From: Caldilineaceae bacterium SB0661_bin_32
Lineage (GTDB): Bacteria; Chloroflexota; Anaerolineae; Caldilineales; Caldilineaceae
NCBI GenBank assembly: GCA_009841235.1
Contig: VXMH01000120.1
Span: 1 to 43,975 of the forward strand
Reading direction: 5' to 3'
Length of the DNA: 43,975 bases
A model generated the notes under the pieces. The model was not told the origin of the DNA. It saw only the letters and a list, made by a program, of their open reading frames with translations, and ran no database searches. The position numbers were made by a program, and so were the translations under genes. Below, piece by piece: positions 7,369-16,350 of this stretch (position 1 is its first letter; each line of letters opens with the position of its first letter).

Positions 7369-8568
7369 ATGAGGGTTGTTGGACTGATGAGTGGGACCTC
7401 TGCCGACGGAATTGACGCGGTTCTGGCAGAGATAACGGGAACTGCCGGCCGTCCGCAGATGCGGCAGCTTGCGTTTGAGACTTTTCCGTGGCCTCTGCGA
7501 GAGCGGGAACTGATCGGAAAACTGATAGCCGGGCGGGGCGGAACGCGCGATGTGAGCCGGGCCGGATTCCTGTTGGGCGAACAGTTCGCCGAGGCTGTGC
7601 TGCGCGTAGCCAAAATAAGTGGGACGGGCATTGCAGAGGTCGACCTTATCGGATCCCACGGGCAGACAGTCTGGCACGAAATAGAGGAAGACGGCGCGGT
7701 CCAGTCAACTCTTCAGATTGGGGAGGCGGCGGTCATCGCGGAGAGGACCGGGATCACAACCGTTGCCGATTTTCGCGTAGCCGACGTGGCCGCAGGAGGA
7801 CAGGGCGCACCGCTTATCCCGATCTTCGACAGGCTCTTTCTGCGGCCCCCGGCAAATCTGGGTGGTTGTCGGGCGGTTCAGAATATCGGCGGCATCGGCA
7901 ACGTCACGCTTCTGCCGCCTGAGGGTTCGGATGCGTCGATTCCGGCCTTTGACACTGGGCCGGGCAATGTCCTGATCGACTGGGCGGCGGCCCGTGCTAC
8001 GGACGGCGCTCTTCGGTTTGACAAGGACGGCGAGCTGGCGGCCCGCGGGCGCTGCGATGACAAGCTGGTCGAACGCTGGCTTGAACACCCCTACTACCAA
8101 CAGCTTCCTCCCAAGTCAACCGGGCGGGAGATGTTCAGCAGTGCGCTGGCCGGGAACTACTGTCTGGAGGCGGCGGAAGCTGGGTTGTCCACGGCCGATT
8201 TCGCCGCCGCGGTTACCGAGTTGACGGCAGCGTCCATTGCCGAAAGCTACCGCCGTTTCGCGCCGCTGCCAGTGATGGAAGTGGTCGTCTGCGGCGGAGG
8301 CGCTCGCAACCCCGTGCTGATGGAGCGGATTGGGGCGCAAGTGGCGCGGAGGTGCGGGCGTGAGGTCTCGCTGGTGCGGTACGGAGAAGTGGCGGGCGTG
8401 CCCGGTGACGAGGACTCGAAAGAGGCACTTGGCTTTGCTCTGCTGGCGTGGCTGACCGTGCAGGGCGCGGGAGGCAATGTGCCGGAGAGTACCGGTGCGA
8501 GTGGAGTGCGTGTGTTGGGCAAAATTGCACCGGGCCGGAACTATCGAAGGCTAATGGCAGATCTTTAG
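7369..8568 (+). CDS. anmK: Anhydro-N-acetylmuramic acid kinase
   Basis: AnmK opens the 1,6-anhydro ring of anhydro-MurNAc and phosphorylates it to MurNAc-6-phosphate, in peptidoglycan recycling in the cytoplasm. The 399-residue protein begins with the signature GLMSGTSADGIDA. It also has GSHGQTVWH, TVADFRVADVAAGGQGAPL, FDTGPGNVLIDW and the ATP-site segment VVCGGGARNP. The frame is open from a TTG at 7318, but the family N-terminus aligns with the ATG at 7369, with AGGGGG 12 bases upstream. It is the last gene of the cyclodeaminase-GNAT-anmK run. No MurQ etherase gene is in this window, so the downstream step must be elsewhere. Confidence 0.93.
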   Translation: MRVVGLMSGTSADGIDAVLAEITGTAGRPQMRQLAFETFPWPLRERELIGKLIAGRGGTRDVSRAGFLLGEQFAEAVLRVAKISGTGIAEVDLIGSHGQTVWHEIEEDGAVQSTLQIGEAAVIAERTGITTVADFRVADVAAGGQGAPLIPIFDRLFLRPPANLGGCRAVQNIGGIGNVTLLPPEGSDASIPAFDTGPGNVLIDWAAARATDGALRFDKDGELAARGRCDDKLVERWLEHPYYQQLPPKSTGREMFSSALAGNYCLEAAEAGLSTADFAAAVTELTAASIAESYRRFAPLPVMEVVVCGGGARNPVLMERIGAQVARRCGREVSLVRYGEVAGVPGDEDSKEALGFALLAWLTVQGAGGNVPESTGASGVRVLGKIAPGRNYRRLMADL

Positions 8569-8601
8569 CGTCCCTCCTTTCCCCACGAGCTTCTTCCCCA
8601 A

Positions 8602-11316
8602 CTACATCATTGAAACCGGGTCGATGTCGATACGCCAACCGAAGGGGATGTCGATGCCGTGCAGAAAGGCGGAGGGATCGTTCGCGCGTACAACTATCTG
8701 CCAGCGGAAGTAGTTGCGAAAGCGTGCATATGGCGCCGGGGCAGGGCCCAGCAGATCGACGCCTTCGCCCCAGATGCCGGTCTCCTCTGCACGCGACTGC
8801 AAATTCTTCATCATCCGGTCGGTTTGCTCCACGACCGTTTCCAGCTTTTTGTGCCAGAAAATCAGACGTGCCAGCCTGCTGACGGGCGGGTATTCCTGCT
8901 CGCGTCGGAACGCCATTTCCCTTTGGTAGAAGGCGTGATAGTCGTGTTCGGCGGCTGCCTGGAGCGCGTAATGTTGGGGCGTGTAGCTCTGGAAAATGAC
9001 GCGCCCGCCTCTGCGGCTGCGGCCGGCGCGGCCGGCAACCTGAGTCAAGAGTTGGAAAGTGCGTTCAGGGCCGCGGAAGTCGGGCAGATAGAGGCCGACG
9101 TCGGCGGCGACGACGCCGACCAGAGTGACCAGGGGCAGGTCCAGCCCTTTGGCGATCATCTGTGTGCCGATGAGGACGTCAGCCTCGTGACTGGCGAAAT
9201 GAGTTAAGATCTGTTCGTGGCTGCCTTTGCGCCCGGTTGTGTCGCGGTCCCAGCGCAGGAGGCGGGCCCGGGGCGCGATCTGGCTTACAAGCTCTTCGAT
9301 GCGCTGTGTGCCGGTGCCGAAATAGCGGATGCGGTGACTGTGGCAGGCCGGGCAGCTGTCGGGGATCGGCTCGCGAGCGTTGCAGCGGTGGCATATTAGC
9401 CGGGCGGCGCGTTCGTGGAAGGTAAGGGGGGTCTCGCAGCGGGGACATTCGGCGACGAAGCCGCAGTCGCGGCACATGACGAAGGAGTGGGTGCCGCGGC
9501 GGTTGAGGAAGAGGATGGCCTGTTCACCGGCGTCGAGAACGGCATGGAGTTCGGACTGAAGACTGCGGCTGAAGATGCTGCGGTTGCCGGCGCGGAGTTC
9601 CTGGCGCATGTCGACGATTTCGACGGGAGGCAGACCCGCGTAGGCGGGGGGTTCAAGCGGCTCAACTTTTTCACCCAGGCCGGTTCCATCCAGTTCACCG
9701 TGACCTGTCACCCTGTCGGGCATTTCAAGGAGCTTCAAACTTCCTTGTTGGGCGGCATGGTAACTGTCTAGTGAGGGGGTGGCGGTTCCGAAGATCAAGG
9801 CGCTGCCGGTTGCGGCTGCCAGCTGGGTTGCGACGGTGCGAGCGTCGTAGAAGACGGTAAAGCTGCCCCATTCGTCGGTATCCTGCTTGTATGTTGACTC
9901 GTGTTCTTCATCAACGATGATCAGACCCAGCCGGGGAAGGGGAGAGAAGAGCGCACTGCGGGCGCCCACGATGACATCGATCTTGCCTTCGCGCGCTCTG
10001 CGCCAGACGTCATAGCGCTGGTTGGCGCTTAGTCCGGAGTGGATAACGGAGACCCGGTCGGGGAAGCGGCCGGCGAAACGGGAGACGGTCTGGGGGGTGA
10101 GGGCGATTTCCGGAACCAGGACGATGGCCTGGCGATTGCGGGCCAGTGTTTCGGCCATGGCCCTCAGGTAGATTTCGGTCTTGCCGCTGCCGGTTGCTCC
10201 ATGGAGGAGAAAACTCTCGCCTCGAATCGCGGCGTCTGCAGGAAGACCATTTTCTGGGACGGCGCGGTTCGATTCAGTAGCAACTTTTGGAAAGCAGCTT
10301 GTACTGATTTTGTCCCAAACGTATTGCTGCTGGCCTGTCAGTTTTGGGGGGGTGCTCCTCGGGTAAATGCGTCCGCCGAGTGGATCTCGGTAGCGCACTT
10401 TCTGTTCGAGCCGGATCAGTCCGGCGTCCTGCAGTCTTCGGAGGACGGCCAGATTGGCGTCGACTTCAACATAGAGATCGGTCTTCCACATGGGCGCGTC
10501 GGTTTGGGCGAGCGCCTGCAGAATGGCCTCGTATTTTGACGCGCCTTTCATTTGCAAAATGGCCTCTTCGGCGGCTTCGGTGGGCTGGGCCAACACTGCT
10601 TCTTCGTTCACCAGACGGACCAGCCCTTTATCCTGCAGGGCTGTAATGGGCCCATTCGAAGATAGATTGCAGGCGGTCCTTAGTTCCTTGAGCGACCTGG
10701 CGCGGGTGGGCTTGGTCAGAAATTCAGCGAGGACCTGCGCCTGCTTGCTGCTGTGTTCGAGCGCAAGAAGACGTTCACGGATGGTTGCAGGTTCGATGAG
10801 AAGCTCTATCTGTTCCTCCCGCTTGACGCGGACTTTGGGAGGCTCCCCGCTCCTGCTGAGGAGGCCGGGCGTCAGGAAGAGCTTTACGGCTTCGGAGATT
10901 GGCGCGACATAAAAGTCGGCGATCCAGAAGGCAATGTCCAGCTGGGCCTGGGTCAACACGGGCCGCGGCCGGGCCAGTCTATCGATTGCTTTTGTCTCGA
11001 CGGGGGAGGATTGTGCGGGCCCAACTACGATTCCCTGCACTTCCTGCCTGCCAAAGGGTACCCACACCAGGTGGCCGGGCTCGACTTCCCCTCTGAGATT
11101 GGGAGGCAGGTGATAGTGGAAGGTCTGAAATCGAGCTGCGCCCCCAGTGCGCTGGTGAACGGATTCCGGCCTCAATTGACTTGGTGAGTAATCCAGTGCT
11201 CCGCCTTCTGCGGTGCCGCCGAGCTCATCCTCGGGCGGCGGCAGTTCCTCCTGCCTGAAAGAGCGGCGAATCGGGAGAAATATGATGACTTCCACCAGTG
11301 ACTTTCCATCTGGCAC
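8602..11316 (-). CDS. priA: Primosomal protein N' (PriA replication-restart helicase)
   Basis: PriA is the 3'-5' helicase that reloads the replisome at stalled forks. This copy is 904 residues, longer than the usual 730-830. The 3'-DNA-binding domain (VPFGRQEVQGIVVG) is preceded by about 40 extra polar residues (EELPPPEDE onward). The helicase core has GATGSGKTEIYLRA (Walker A) and DEEH. The zinc-binding insert has four CxxC pairs (CRDCGF, CPRCETP, CHRCNA, CPACHS). C-terminal motifs include GTQMIAKGLD and QVAGRAGR. I chose the GTG at 11316 because GGAGG lies 8 bases upstream; a TTG at 11397 would add 27 residues that do not look conserved. It converges with anmK with only about 30 bases between. 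Confidence 0.93.
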   Translation of the reverse strand: MPDGKSLVEVIIFLPIRRSFRQEELPPPEDELGGTAEGGALDYSPSQLRPESVHQRTGGAARFQTFHYHLPPNLRGEVEPGHLVWVPFGRQEVQGIVVGPAQSSPVETKAIDRLARPRPVLTQAQLDIAFWIADFYVAPISEAVKLFLTPGLLSRSGEPPKVRVKREEQIELLIEPATIRERLLALEHSSKQAQVLAEFLTKPTRARSLKELRTACNLSSNGPITALQDKGLVRLVNEEAVLAQPTEAAEEAILQMKGASKYEAILQALAQTDAPMWKTDLYVEVDANLAVLRRLQDAGLIRLEQKVRYRDPLGGRIYPRSTPPKLTGQQQYVWDKISTSCFPKVATESNRAVPENGLPADAAIRGESFLLHGATGSGKTEIYLRAMAETLARNRQAIVLVPEIALTPQTVSRFAGRFPDRVSVIHSGLSANQRYDVWRRAREGKIDVIVGARSALFSPLPRLGLIIVDEEHESTYKQDTDEWGSFTVFYDARTVATQLAAATGSALIFGTATPSLDSYHAAQQGSLKLLEMPDRVTGHGELDGTGLGEKVEPLEPPAYAGLPPVEIVDMRQELRAGNRSIFSRSLQSELHAVLDAGEQAILFLNRRGTHSFVMCRDCGFVAECPRCETPLTFHERAARLICHRCNAREPIPDSCPACHSHRIRYFGTGTQRIEELVSQIAPRARLLRWDRDTTGRKGSHEQILTHFASHEADVLIGTQMIAKGLDLPLVTLVGVVAADVGLYLPDFRGPERTFQLLTQVAGRAGRSRRGGRVIFQSYTPQHYALQAAAEHDYHAFYQREMAFRREQEYPPVSRLARLIFWHKKLETVVEQTDRMMKNLQSRAEETGIWGEGVDLLGPAPAPYARFRNYFRWQIVVRANDPSAFLHGIDIPFGWRIDIDPVSMM

Positions 11317-11498
11317 TGGATAGTCCTCCGGGATCTGTGGCCCATATGTTCGTGACACTTCAACGAAATTGTAGCGCAAATGCCGTGTGCCCGCCAAGGG
11401 CGAGATACCTTAGCCGGATCGGGAGTTGGGGGTGGAATGGGTCTGAACCAATGCGGGGCGACAGGTGTGCGAGGTTGTTGTGGTTCTGCTACCGTAGG

Positions 11499-12914
11499 CT
11501 ACCAACGTCGGCGGCGTTGGAAGGTCAGCAGGCTGGTTATGCGGAAGATAGCGGCGTATACGTATACTTGCCATATGCCGATGGGAAGGGCCGCGGCCGC
11601 GGGCAAGTAGGTGGTCACCGGGTGAACGACTATCGAGGCGTTCAGGCTGTTGAAGAGGGCCGCTAAAAGCCCGTATGCGATCAGACCTAAGATCACGCCC
11701 ATGAGCGGCTGTATCAATGATCGCAGGATGTACTGGCGGTCAAACTCTTCATGCACTCGCATGCGCTCAAAGAGGAATGAAACAGTGCCCAGCCAGCCGC
11801 CGACCCCGCCGGTGGCAACTGTCCACAGCAGTGGATAGTAGTGGGAGGTGTTCCATCCCGTACTCGAGGAAACTGTTTCGATGATTTCGTTTACGTCGAG
11901 CGGATAGAGATAGAGGGCGGCGCCAAGACCCCCCAGGCCGGCCAGCCAAAGGAGGAGCAAGCTGAACGTTCGGAGCGCAATGCCGCGTGAGCGCCTGCGG
12001 GTGATCCTGGCGCGTTCGATTATCTGTCTTGCCTGCTGAATATTGTACTGCGCCCTTTCCATGCGATTGGGCTGGCTTGAGATGATCTCCCTGGCCTCTC
12101 GCAACAACGACAGGGCATGACCCGTGTTTTCGCGCCGCGTTTCCCGGAACCGGTCGATTGCCTCATAGAGAAAGAGGATTTCTTCTTCGATCAACTGAGC
12201 GTCGGCAGACAATGATTCCGGCGCGACATCGAACTTGAACTGGTCCGGCGGCGGCGCAACGGTGACGGGACTGTCCAGAAGAGAATCAGACTGCGGCTGA
12301 TAATTTTGAATGGGAAACTGCTGCTGCTGATGCTCAGGCTGGGGCGGCGGACCAAGGCTCGGCTGGTTATGGTACAGGTCATTCTCGACGGGCTGGTCGA
12401 TGGCTCGGGGAGGCTGGTTGAGACTTTCGGACCGGGGAGCCGTATCGGAGTCGGACGGGTTATCTTGTGGAGGCGAAGATTGGGAGCGACGCGACAGTTC
12501 CGGTTCCCGATCCCCGTGTTCGACTTTGCCCGAACCTGTGGCTGAATTATTGGAAACAGCAGAACTATTCTGATTTGGTTCTGATTGGGTCAGCTTGTCC
12601 GGTTCGGATACATCGTTCCGATCGAAACCTGAGGCAGGTCGCGGCTGGTCCTCCGCCGGTCTTGCGGGGATCTGGGCGGTTCCGTCCGAGGATTCGCTGG
12701 ATGGGGCGGCGCCGGGTCCCGCTGACATCTGCTCAAGAAGAAATTCGGCGCGTTGACGCAACGCGGCGAGCTGTGCCGCCGACTCCTCCAGCATTTGCAG
12801 AGAGGACAGTTCATCGCGCGACGAAACTTTCGGTCCAGTGGCCGCCTGATTTTCTTCGGACTGTCTTTCGCCGTAGGCCGAAGCTCGGGGGGCGTTTTCT
12901 GATTCAGAGTTCAA
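11499..12914 (-). CDS. Membrane protein with long disordered N-terminus, four predicted TM segments
   Basis: Not recognised. The 471-residue protein has a charged, Ser/Pro/Gln-rich low-complexity N-terminal part (about 1-225) beginning with a short coiled-coil-like stretch (SSLQMLEESAAQLAALRQRA). A helical, probably coiled-coil region follows (about 230-315: LIEEEILFLYEAIDRF, then REAREII). An arginine cluster (RITRRRSR) then leads into four hydrophobic segments between about 322 and 465. The last ends with positive residues (FQRRRRW). The topology suggests a cytoplasmic coiled coil anchored in the inner membrane. It is in the same direction as priA, 180 bases upstream, and divergent from rpmH. 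Confidence 0.65.
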   Translation of the reverse strand: MNSESENAPRASAYGERQSEENQAATGPKVSSRDELSSLQMLEESAAQLAALRQRAEFLLEQMSAGPGAAPSSESSDGTAQIPARPAEDQPRPASGFDRNDVSEPDKLTQSEPNQNSSAVSNNSATGSGKVEHGDREPELSRRSQSSPPQDNPSDSDTAPRSESLNQPPRAIDQPVENDLYHNQPSLGPPPQPEHQQQQFPIQNYQPQSDSLLDSPVTVAPPPDQFKFDVAPESLSADAQLIEEEILFLYEAIDRFRETRRENTGHALSLLREAREIISSQPNRMERAQYNIQQARQIIERARITRRRSRGIALRTFSLLLLWLAGLGGLGAALYLYPLDVNEIIETVSSSTGWNTSHYYPLLWTVATGGVGGWLGTVSFLFERMRVHEEFDRQYILRSLIQPLMGVILGLIAYGLLAALFNSLNASIVVHPVTTYLPAAAALPIGIWQVYVYAAIFRITSLLTFQRRRRW

Positions 12915-13122
12915 GATACTCTACAGTTCATTTTGCAACGCCAAATGCCCGGAGGCGGCACCGGTTTGACGGAAGCTCAGCCGCCCGATGGGGAACCGAC
13001 GGCTGTATAGTACTATATCATACGGCATAATCGAGCGAAAAAGCCTGCTTTCTAATTCAGAGCCGGTTCTTTGGAGGAACGTATGAACTGGGAATCGCGG
13101 AGCATCGAAAACGGCGGAAGAT

Positions 13123-13152
13123 TTGACACTGGCAGTCGATGCCGCGTATAAT
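13123..13152 (+). promoter_or_regulatory. Consensus sigma-70 promoter of the rpmH operon
   Basis: TTGACA at 13123-13128 and TATAAT at 13147-13152 are both perfect matches, with an 18-base spacer. The predicted start of transcription is about 40 bases before rpmH. This is the strongest plus-strand promoter noticed in the window, as expected for a ribosomal protein gene. Confidence 0.88.
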
Positions 13153-13200
13153 TGACTATTGGTAGTTATTCTGAATTGTTACTTTTGAAGGAGTAAGGAT

Positions 13201-13365
13201 ATGCCCAAACGGACCTGGCAACCAAAGGTTCGCAAGCGGCTGCGGACACACGGCTTTCGAAAACGCATGAGCAAACCCGGCGGACGCAATGTTTTGAAGC
13301 GGCGCCGGCTGAAGCAGCGGACAGAACTGACTGTCCAGCTTTCAACTCGCAAACGAACATTCTAG
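13201..13365 (+). CDS. rpmH: 50S ribosomal protein L34
   Basis: This 54-residue, very basic protein matches L34: MPKRTWQPKVRKRLRTHGF followed by RKRMSKPGGRNVLKRRR. The family core (KRTWQP, HGFRKRM, GRNVLKRRR) is intact, with a short extension at the C-terminus (TELTVQLSTRKRTF) compared with the 44-47 residues usual in other phyla. GAAGGAG at 13187-13193 lies seven bases before the ATG. L34 is a late-assembling protein of the large subunit. It heads the conserved rpmH-rnpA-yidD-yidC-jag block, which normally lies near the replication origin. Confidence 0.97.
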   Translation: MPKRTWQPKVRKRLRTHGFRKRMSKPGGRNVLKRRRLKQRTELTVQLSTRKRTF

Positions 13366-13420
13366 TTTGACGATGTCGGAAGTGACGGGGAGCGCAAGCC
13401 CAGCATGCCGGTACGGCTGA

Positions 13421-13449
13421 GCGAGGAGCAAGACACCATGGCTCCTCGC
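13421..13449 (+). other. Hairpin between rpmH and rnpA
   Basis: GCGAGGAGC at 13421-13429 is perfectly complementary to 13441-13449, giving a 9-bp stem with an 11-base loop. No T-run follows, so it is not a classical terminator. It could protect or process the rpmH mRNA, or partially attenuate rnpA, whose product is needed in far smaller amounts than L34. Confidence 0.55.
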
Positions 13450-13503
13450 CTTGCTAACCCACTGCACTTGAGATCTTACTGAATCTTTTGGAAGCGCAGC
13501 GGC

Positions 13504-13869
13504 TTGAAACGACGCTATCGAGTACGGGACAACAGCCGGTTCCAGGAGATCCGCCGGACGGGACAGACGTATAGCAACCGCCTTGCCGTCTTGTGCATTT
13601 TGGAGAATCGCCTTCCTTACAGCCGCTTCGGTTTTTCTGTGAGCCGCCGTATTGGCAATGCGGTTGTACGAAACCGTGTAAAGAGGCGGATGCGTGAATC
13701 GGTTCGACTGCGCATGAGTCAGATTCAGCCAGGATGGGACTGCGTTGTAATAGCCCGGTCTCCGATTCGGAAGACAACGTACGGTCAGATCGACGCTGCA
13801 CTTGCACGCCTTTTTGGCCGGGCGGCTCTGTTCGTCACCGATATGGGCCGGAACGAGGGCCGAGCCTGA
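13504..13869 (+). CDS. rnpA: Ribonuclease P protein component
   Basis: This is the protein subunit of RNase P, which helps the catalytic RNA cut tRNA 5' leaders. The 121-residue basic protein has the family order: N-terminal RRYRVRDNSRFQEIRRTGQ, the central FGFSVSRRIGNAVVRNR, and the RNR signature helix VRNRVKRRMRESVR. The C-terminal strand PGWDCVVIARSPIRKTTY follows. The start codon is TTG with GGAAG at 13490-13494, nine bases upstream. It is separated from rpmH by a 138-base spacer containing a hairpin, wider than in many bacteria. Confidence 0.95.
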   Translation: MKRRYRVRDNSRFQEIRRTGQTYSNRLAVLCILENRLPYSRFGFSVSRRIGNAVVRNRVKRRMRESVRLRMSQIQPGWDCVVIARSPIRKTTYGQIDAALARLFGRAALFVTDMGRNEGRA

Positions 13870-13881
13870 ACGAGGCAAGCC

Positions 13882-14091
13882 GTGCAGACCGTCTTGTTGC
13901 TCTTGATAAGACTCTATCAGAGGGGCATTTCGCCGCTTATGGGGAGCAATTGCCGCTTCTACCCGACCTGTTCGCAGTACACATACGAGGCGGTGGAACG
14001 GTACGGGGCGGCCCAGGGCGGATGGATGGGATTGCGGCGCATCTGTCGGTGCCATCCATGGCATCCAGGTGGATTCGACCCAGTTCCCTGA
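13882..14091 (+). CDS. yidD: Membrane protein insertion efficiency factor YidD
   Basis: This 69-residue YidD/haemolytic-domain protein shows the full signature: LLLLIRLYQRGISPLMGSNC, then RFYPTCSQYTYEAVERYG, GLRRICRCHPWHPGGFDPVP. The conserved cysteines and the N-terminal amphipathic helix that lies on the inner face of the membrane are present. It assists YidC-dependent insertion. The start is a GTG 12 bases after the rnpA stop. A 228-base spacer with no recognised element separates it from yidC. Confidence 0.95.
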   Translation: MQTVLLLLIRLYQRGISPLMGSNCRFYPTCSQYTYEAVERYGAAQGGWMGLRRICRCHPWHPGGFDPVP

Positions 14092-14349
14092 GGAGTTGCT
14101 GATCTCTTGCGTTTCCTCGTCGCGTTCTCTCTGGAGTAGGAGTCGGCCAGCGGTGAGGGGCAGTTTGCCGGACTGCGGATTCACCCGACCAGGACTCAGG
14201 ATGGCGGCAGTTCTGTGGATGCTGGGGCCGTCTGGAACGTGAGGCGGCCTGTCTTGGTCGAAGTCGAACAGTGCCCCAGGCTGTGTCAGCCGTGATGTAA
14301 ACCGGCCCTGCCGGCGCCAATGTCTGGCGCGGCGATTAGGAGAAAAACT

Positions 14350-15351
14350 GTGATTCGCAGAAGGATTCTCTGGCTGTTGATCCTGGTATTGGCGGCGTTT
14401 CTGCTTGGCGGTTGTGGAGTCCCCCGCGAAGGCGTGGTGGATTGGAACACTGCCGAGGCAGAAGGATGGTGGCAGGTACTGATCGTATTTCCCCTGGCAA
14501 AGTCTCTCATTTGGCTAAACACGAGTATGGTGAATTGGGACATTCCCTACAGCTGGGGATTTGCCATCATTCTGTTCACCGTAATCATAAAACTGATCAC
14601 GTTCCCGTTGACGATGATTCAGATAAAGAGCATGCAGGCTCAGAAGAGTCTGCAGCCAAGACTGCAGGAGCTACAGAAAAAATTTGGCAAAAACAAGGAC
14701 AAGATGGCGCAGGAGCAGATGAAGTTGTATCGGGAGGCAGGGGTCAATCCGCTTAGCGGCTGCTTGCCGATGGTGGTGCAGATGCCGGTCCTGTTTGGGC
14801 TGTATTCGGCGCTGGTGGCATTGGGTCCGTCCTTGACGGATGCCCGTTTTTTCTGGATTCCCGACCTTGGCTTTCCTGAATTCACGCGCGGCCTTGCCTG
14901 GATCCCCGAGAAATTCAATAATGGTGAGTACCTGCTCTTGCTGGCATACTTGGTTCTGCCGGCCCTGCTCATGATCAGCCAGGTCTACATGCAGCGCATG
15001 ACGACGGCGACCACGCCCACGGGCAGTGAAGGCCAGGCAGGTATGATGAAGCAGATGACCACGATCATGACCCTTATGTTTGGCTTCTTTACGTTGCAGG
15101 TGCCGGCAGGCCTTTCGCTGTATTGGGTAACGAGCAACCTGCTGCAATTGGGCCAGACCTACGCCGCAAACTATCTGAGCGGTGTGAACAACGCGATTGC
15201 GCCTGCCGCGCCTCAAGCCCTGCCGGCCACAGCCGGAGTGGCTACGTCGGACGGCGGCTCGACCGTGACACCGGCTGCGGAAGCAACGGAGGTCGTACGA
15301 AAGAGGACGCCTCAGCGCCGGCGGAACCGGCGTAATCGAAAGAGACGATAA
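14350..15351 (+). CDS. yidC: Membrane protein insertase YidC (lipoprotein-type N-terminus)
   Basis: YidC/Oxa1 inserts and folds inner-membrane proteins. The chosen GTG start has AGGAG at 14338-14342, seven bases upstream; an ATG at 14320 in frame has no such site. The N-terminus VIRRRILWLLILVLAAFLLGGC is a lipoprotein signal with lipobox LGGC, as in the short, non-proteobacterial YidC type. The Oxa1 core follows: WGFAIILFTVIIKLITFPLT, the cytoplasmic hairpin with charged helices (LQPRLQELQKKFGKNKDK), NPLSGCLPMVVQMPVLFGLY, LVLPALLMISQVYMQ and the last TM QVPAGLSLYWVTSNL. The arginine- and lysine-rich C-terminal tail (RKRTPQRRRNRRNRKRR) probably contacts the ribosome. jag follows after one base. 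Confidence 0.95.
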   Translation: MIRRRILWLLILVLAAFLLGGCGVPREGVVDWNTAEAEGWWQVLIVFPLAKSLIWLNTSMVNWDIPYSWGFAIILFTVIIKLITFPLTMIQIKSMQAQKSLQPRLQELQKKFGKNKDKMAQEQMKLYREAGVNPLSGCLPMVVQMPVLFGLYSALVALGPSLTDARFFWIPDLGFPEFTRGLAWIPEKFNNGEYLLLLAYLVLPALLMISQVYMQRMTTATTPTGSEGQAGMMKQMTTIMTLMFGFFTLQVPAGLSLYWVTSNLLQLGQTYAANYLSGVNNAIAPAAPQALPATAGVATSDGGSTVTPAAEATEVVRKRTPQRRRNRRNRKRR

Positions 15352-15352
15352 G

Positions 15353-16204
15353 ATGAACGAAGGTCAGAGCTACGAATACAATGCGAAGACCGTGGAAGCG
15401 GCTGTCGACGAAGGATTGCGCCAACTTGGCGTTTCCCGGGAAGAAATCGAGATCGAGGTGATCAACGAGGGGAGCCGGGGAATCCTGGGAATCGGCGCCT
15501 CTGATGCCCTTGTGCGTCTCACTCGCAGAGATGCAGATGAACCCACGGAAGCTCAGGCCCGGGATGATGGCGAAGAAGAAGAGAGCGGGGTCGAAGCGAG
15601 GACGGAAGCGGAAGAGACGGCCGAAATAGTTTCTGATGATGCTCCAACCGGGGTCTCTGCATCTGTCGACGTGGAACCAGACCCAGACCCGACGGAGGAC
15701 ACGCAGTTGGGGATTGATGCGGAAGGGGATGCGGACGACGCAGAACTGGAAGACCTTGCCTTCGATCTCTTGAACCAAATGTTGGTCCATTTGGGCATTA
15801 AGGCCGAGATTGAAGTTTCCTGGCAGGAAAACCCGGAGGACAGTGACCGTGCGCTCAGCCTGAATGTTGTCGGAGAGGACCTGGGCTTCCTCATCGGGCG
15901 CAATGGCGAGACTCTTTCGAGCATGCAGTACCTGATTCGACTTATGGTTAATCAGGAGCTGCATCGTTGGAAGAACATTGTTATCGATATCGACGGTTAC
16001 AAGCAGAGAAGGGCCGAGCAACTGAGCCAGTTGGCCCACCGCTTGGCAGAGCAGGTCGTAGCCACCGGGCGGCCGGCCTCTTTGGAACCGATGCCGCCAA
16101 ACGAACGCCGTCTCGTCCATATTGCCTTGCGCAATCACGAGCGCGTCTATACGGCAAGTACCGGAGAGGACACACGCCGCAAGGTGCAGATCCTTCTGAA
16201 ATGA
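15353..16204 (+). CDS. jag: RNA-binding protein Jag/KhpB (Jag_N, KH, R3H)
   Basis: This 283-residue protein has the complete Jag order: Jag_N (about 1-60, with EAAVDEGLRQLGVSREEIEI and GSRGILGIG), then an acidic Glu/Asp-rich linker (about 65-135). A type II KH domain (LVHLGIKAEIEVSW and the GxxG-like loop LIGRNGETLSSMQYLI) and a C-terminal R3H domain (PPNERRLVHIALRNHERVYT) complete it. KhpB binds small RNAs and mRNAs and influences cell-wall growth in Gram-positives. Position directly after yidC is the usual one. The acidic linker is a long low-complexity spacer. Confidence 0.93.
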   Translation: MNEGQSYEYNAKTVEAAVDEGLRQLGVSREEIEIEVINEGSRGILGIGASDALVRLTRRDADEPTEAQARDDGEEEESGVEARTEAEETAEIVSDDAPTGVSASVDVEPDPDPTEDTQLGIDAEGDADDAELEDLAFDLLNQMLVHLGIKAEIEVSWQENPEDSDRALSLNVVGEDLGFLIGRNGETLSSMQYLIRLMVNQELHRWKNIVIDIDGYKQRRAEQLSQLAHRLAEQVVATGRPASLEPMPPNERRLVHIALRNHERVYTASTGEDTRRKVQILLK

Positions 16205-16350
16205 GGGGGATCCGGTTCAGCAACTGCCTGCCGGATGCCTGAGGTGCAGGACTTCCCCACGGGCTCATTTCATTTGGAAGGGGTTGCCGGAGGGCAAACG
16301 GGCACGGAATCGGCAAAGGATACCAGGCGTCTACAACTCACGAATCGTCA

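Noticed and set aside
12915..13200. Replication origin beside rpmH
   Set aside because: No TTATCCACA-type DnaA boxes or AT-rich unwinding stretch were seen in the gap, and dnaA is not adjacent.
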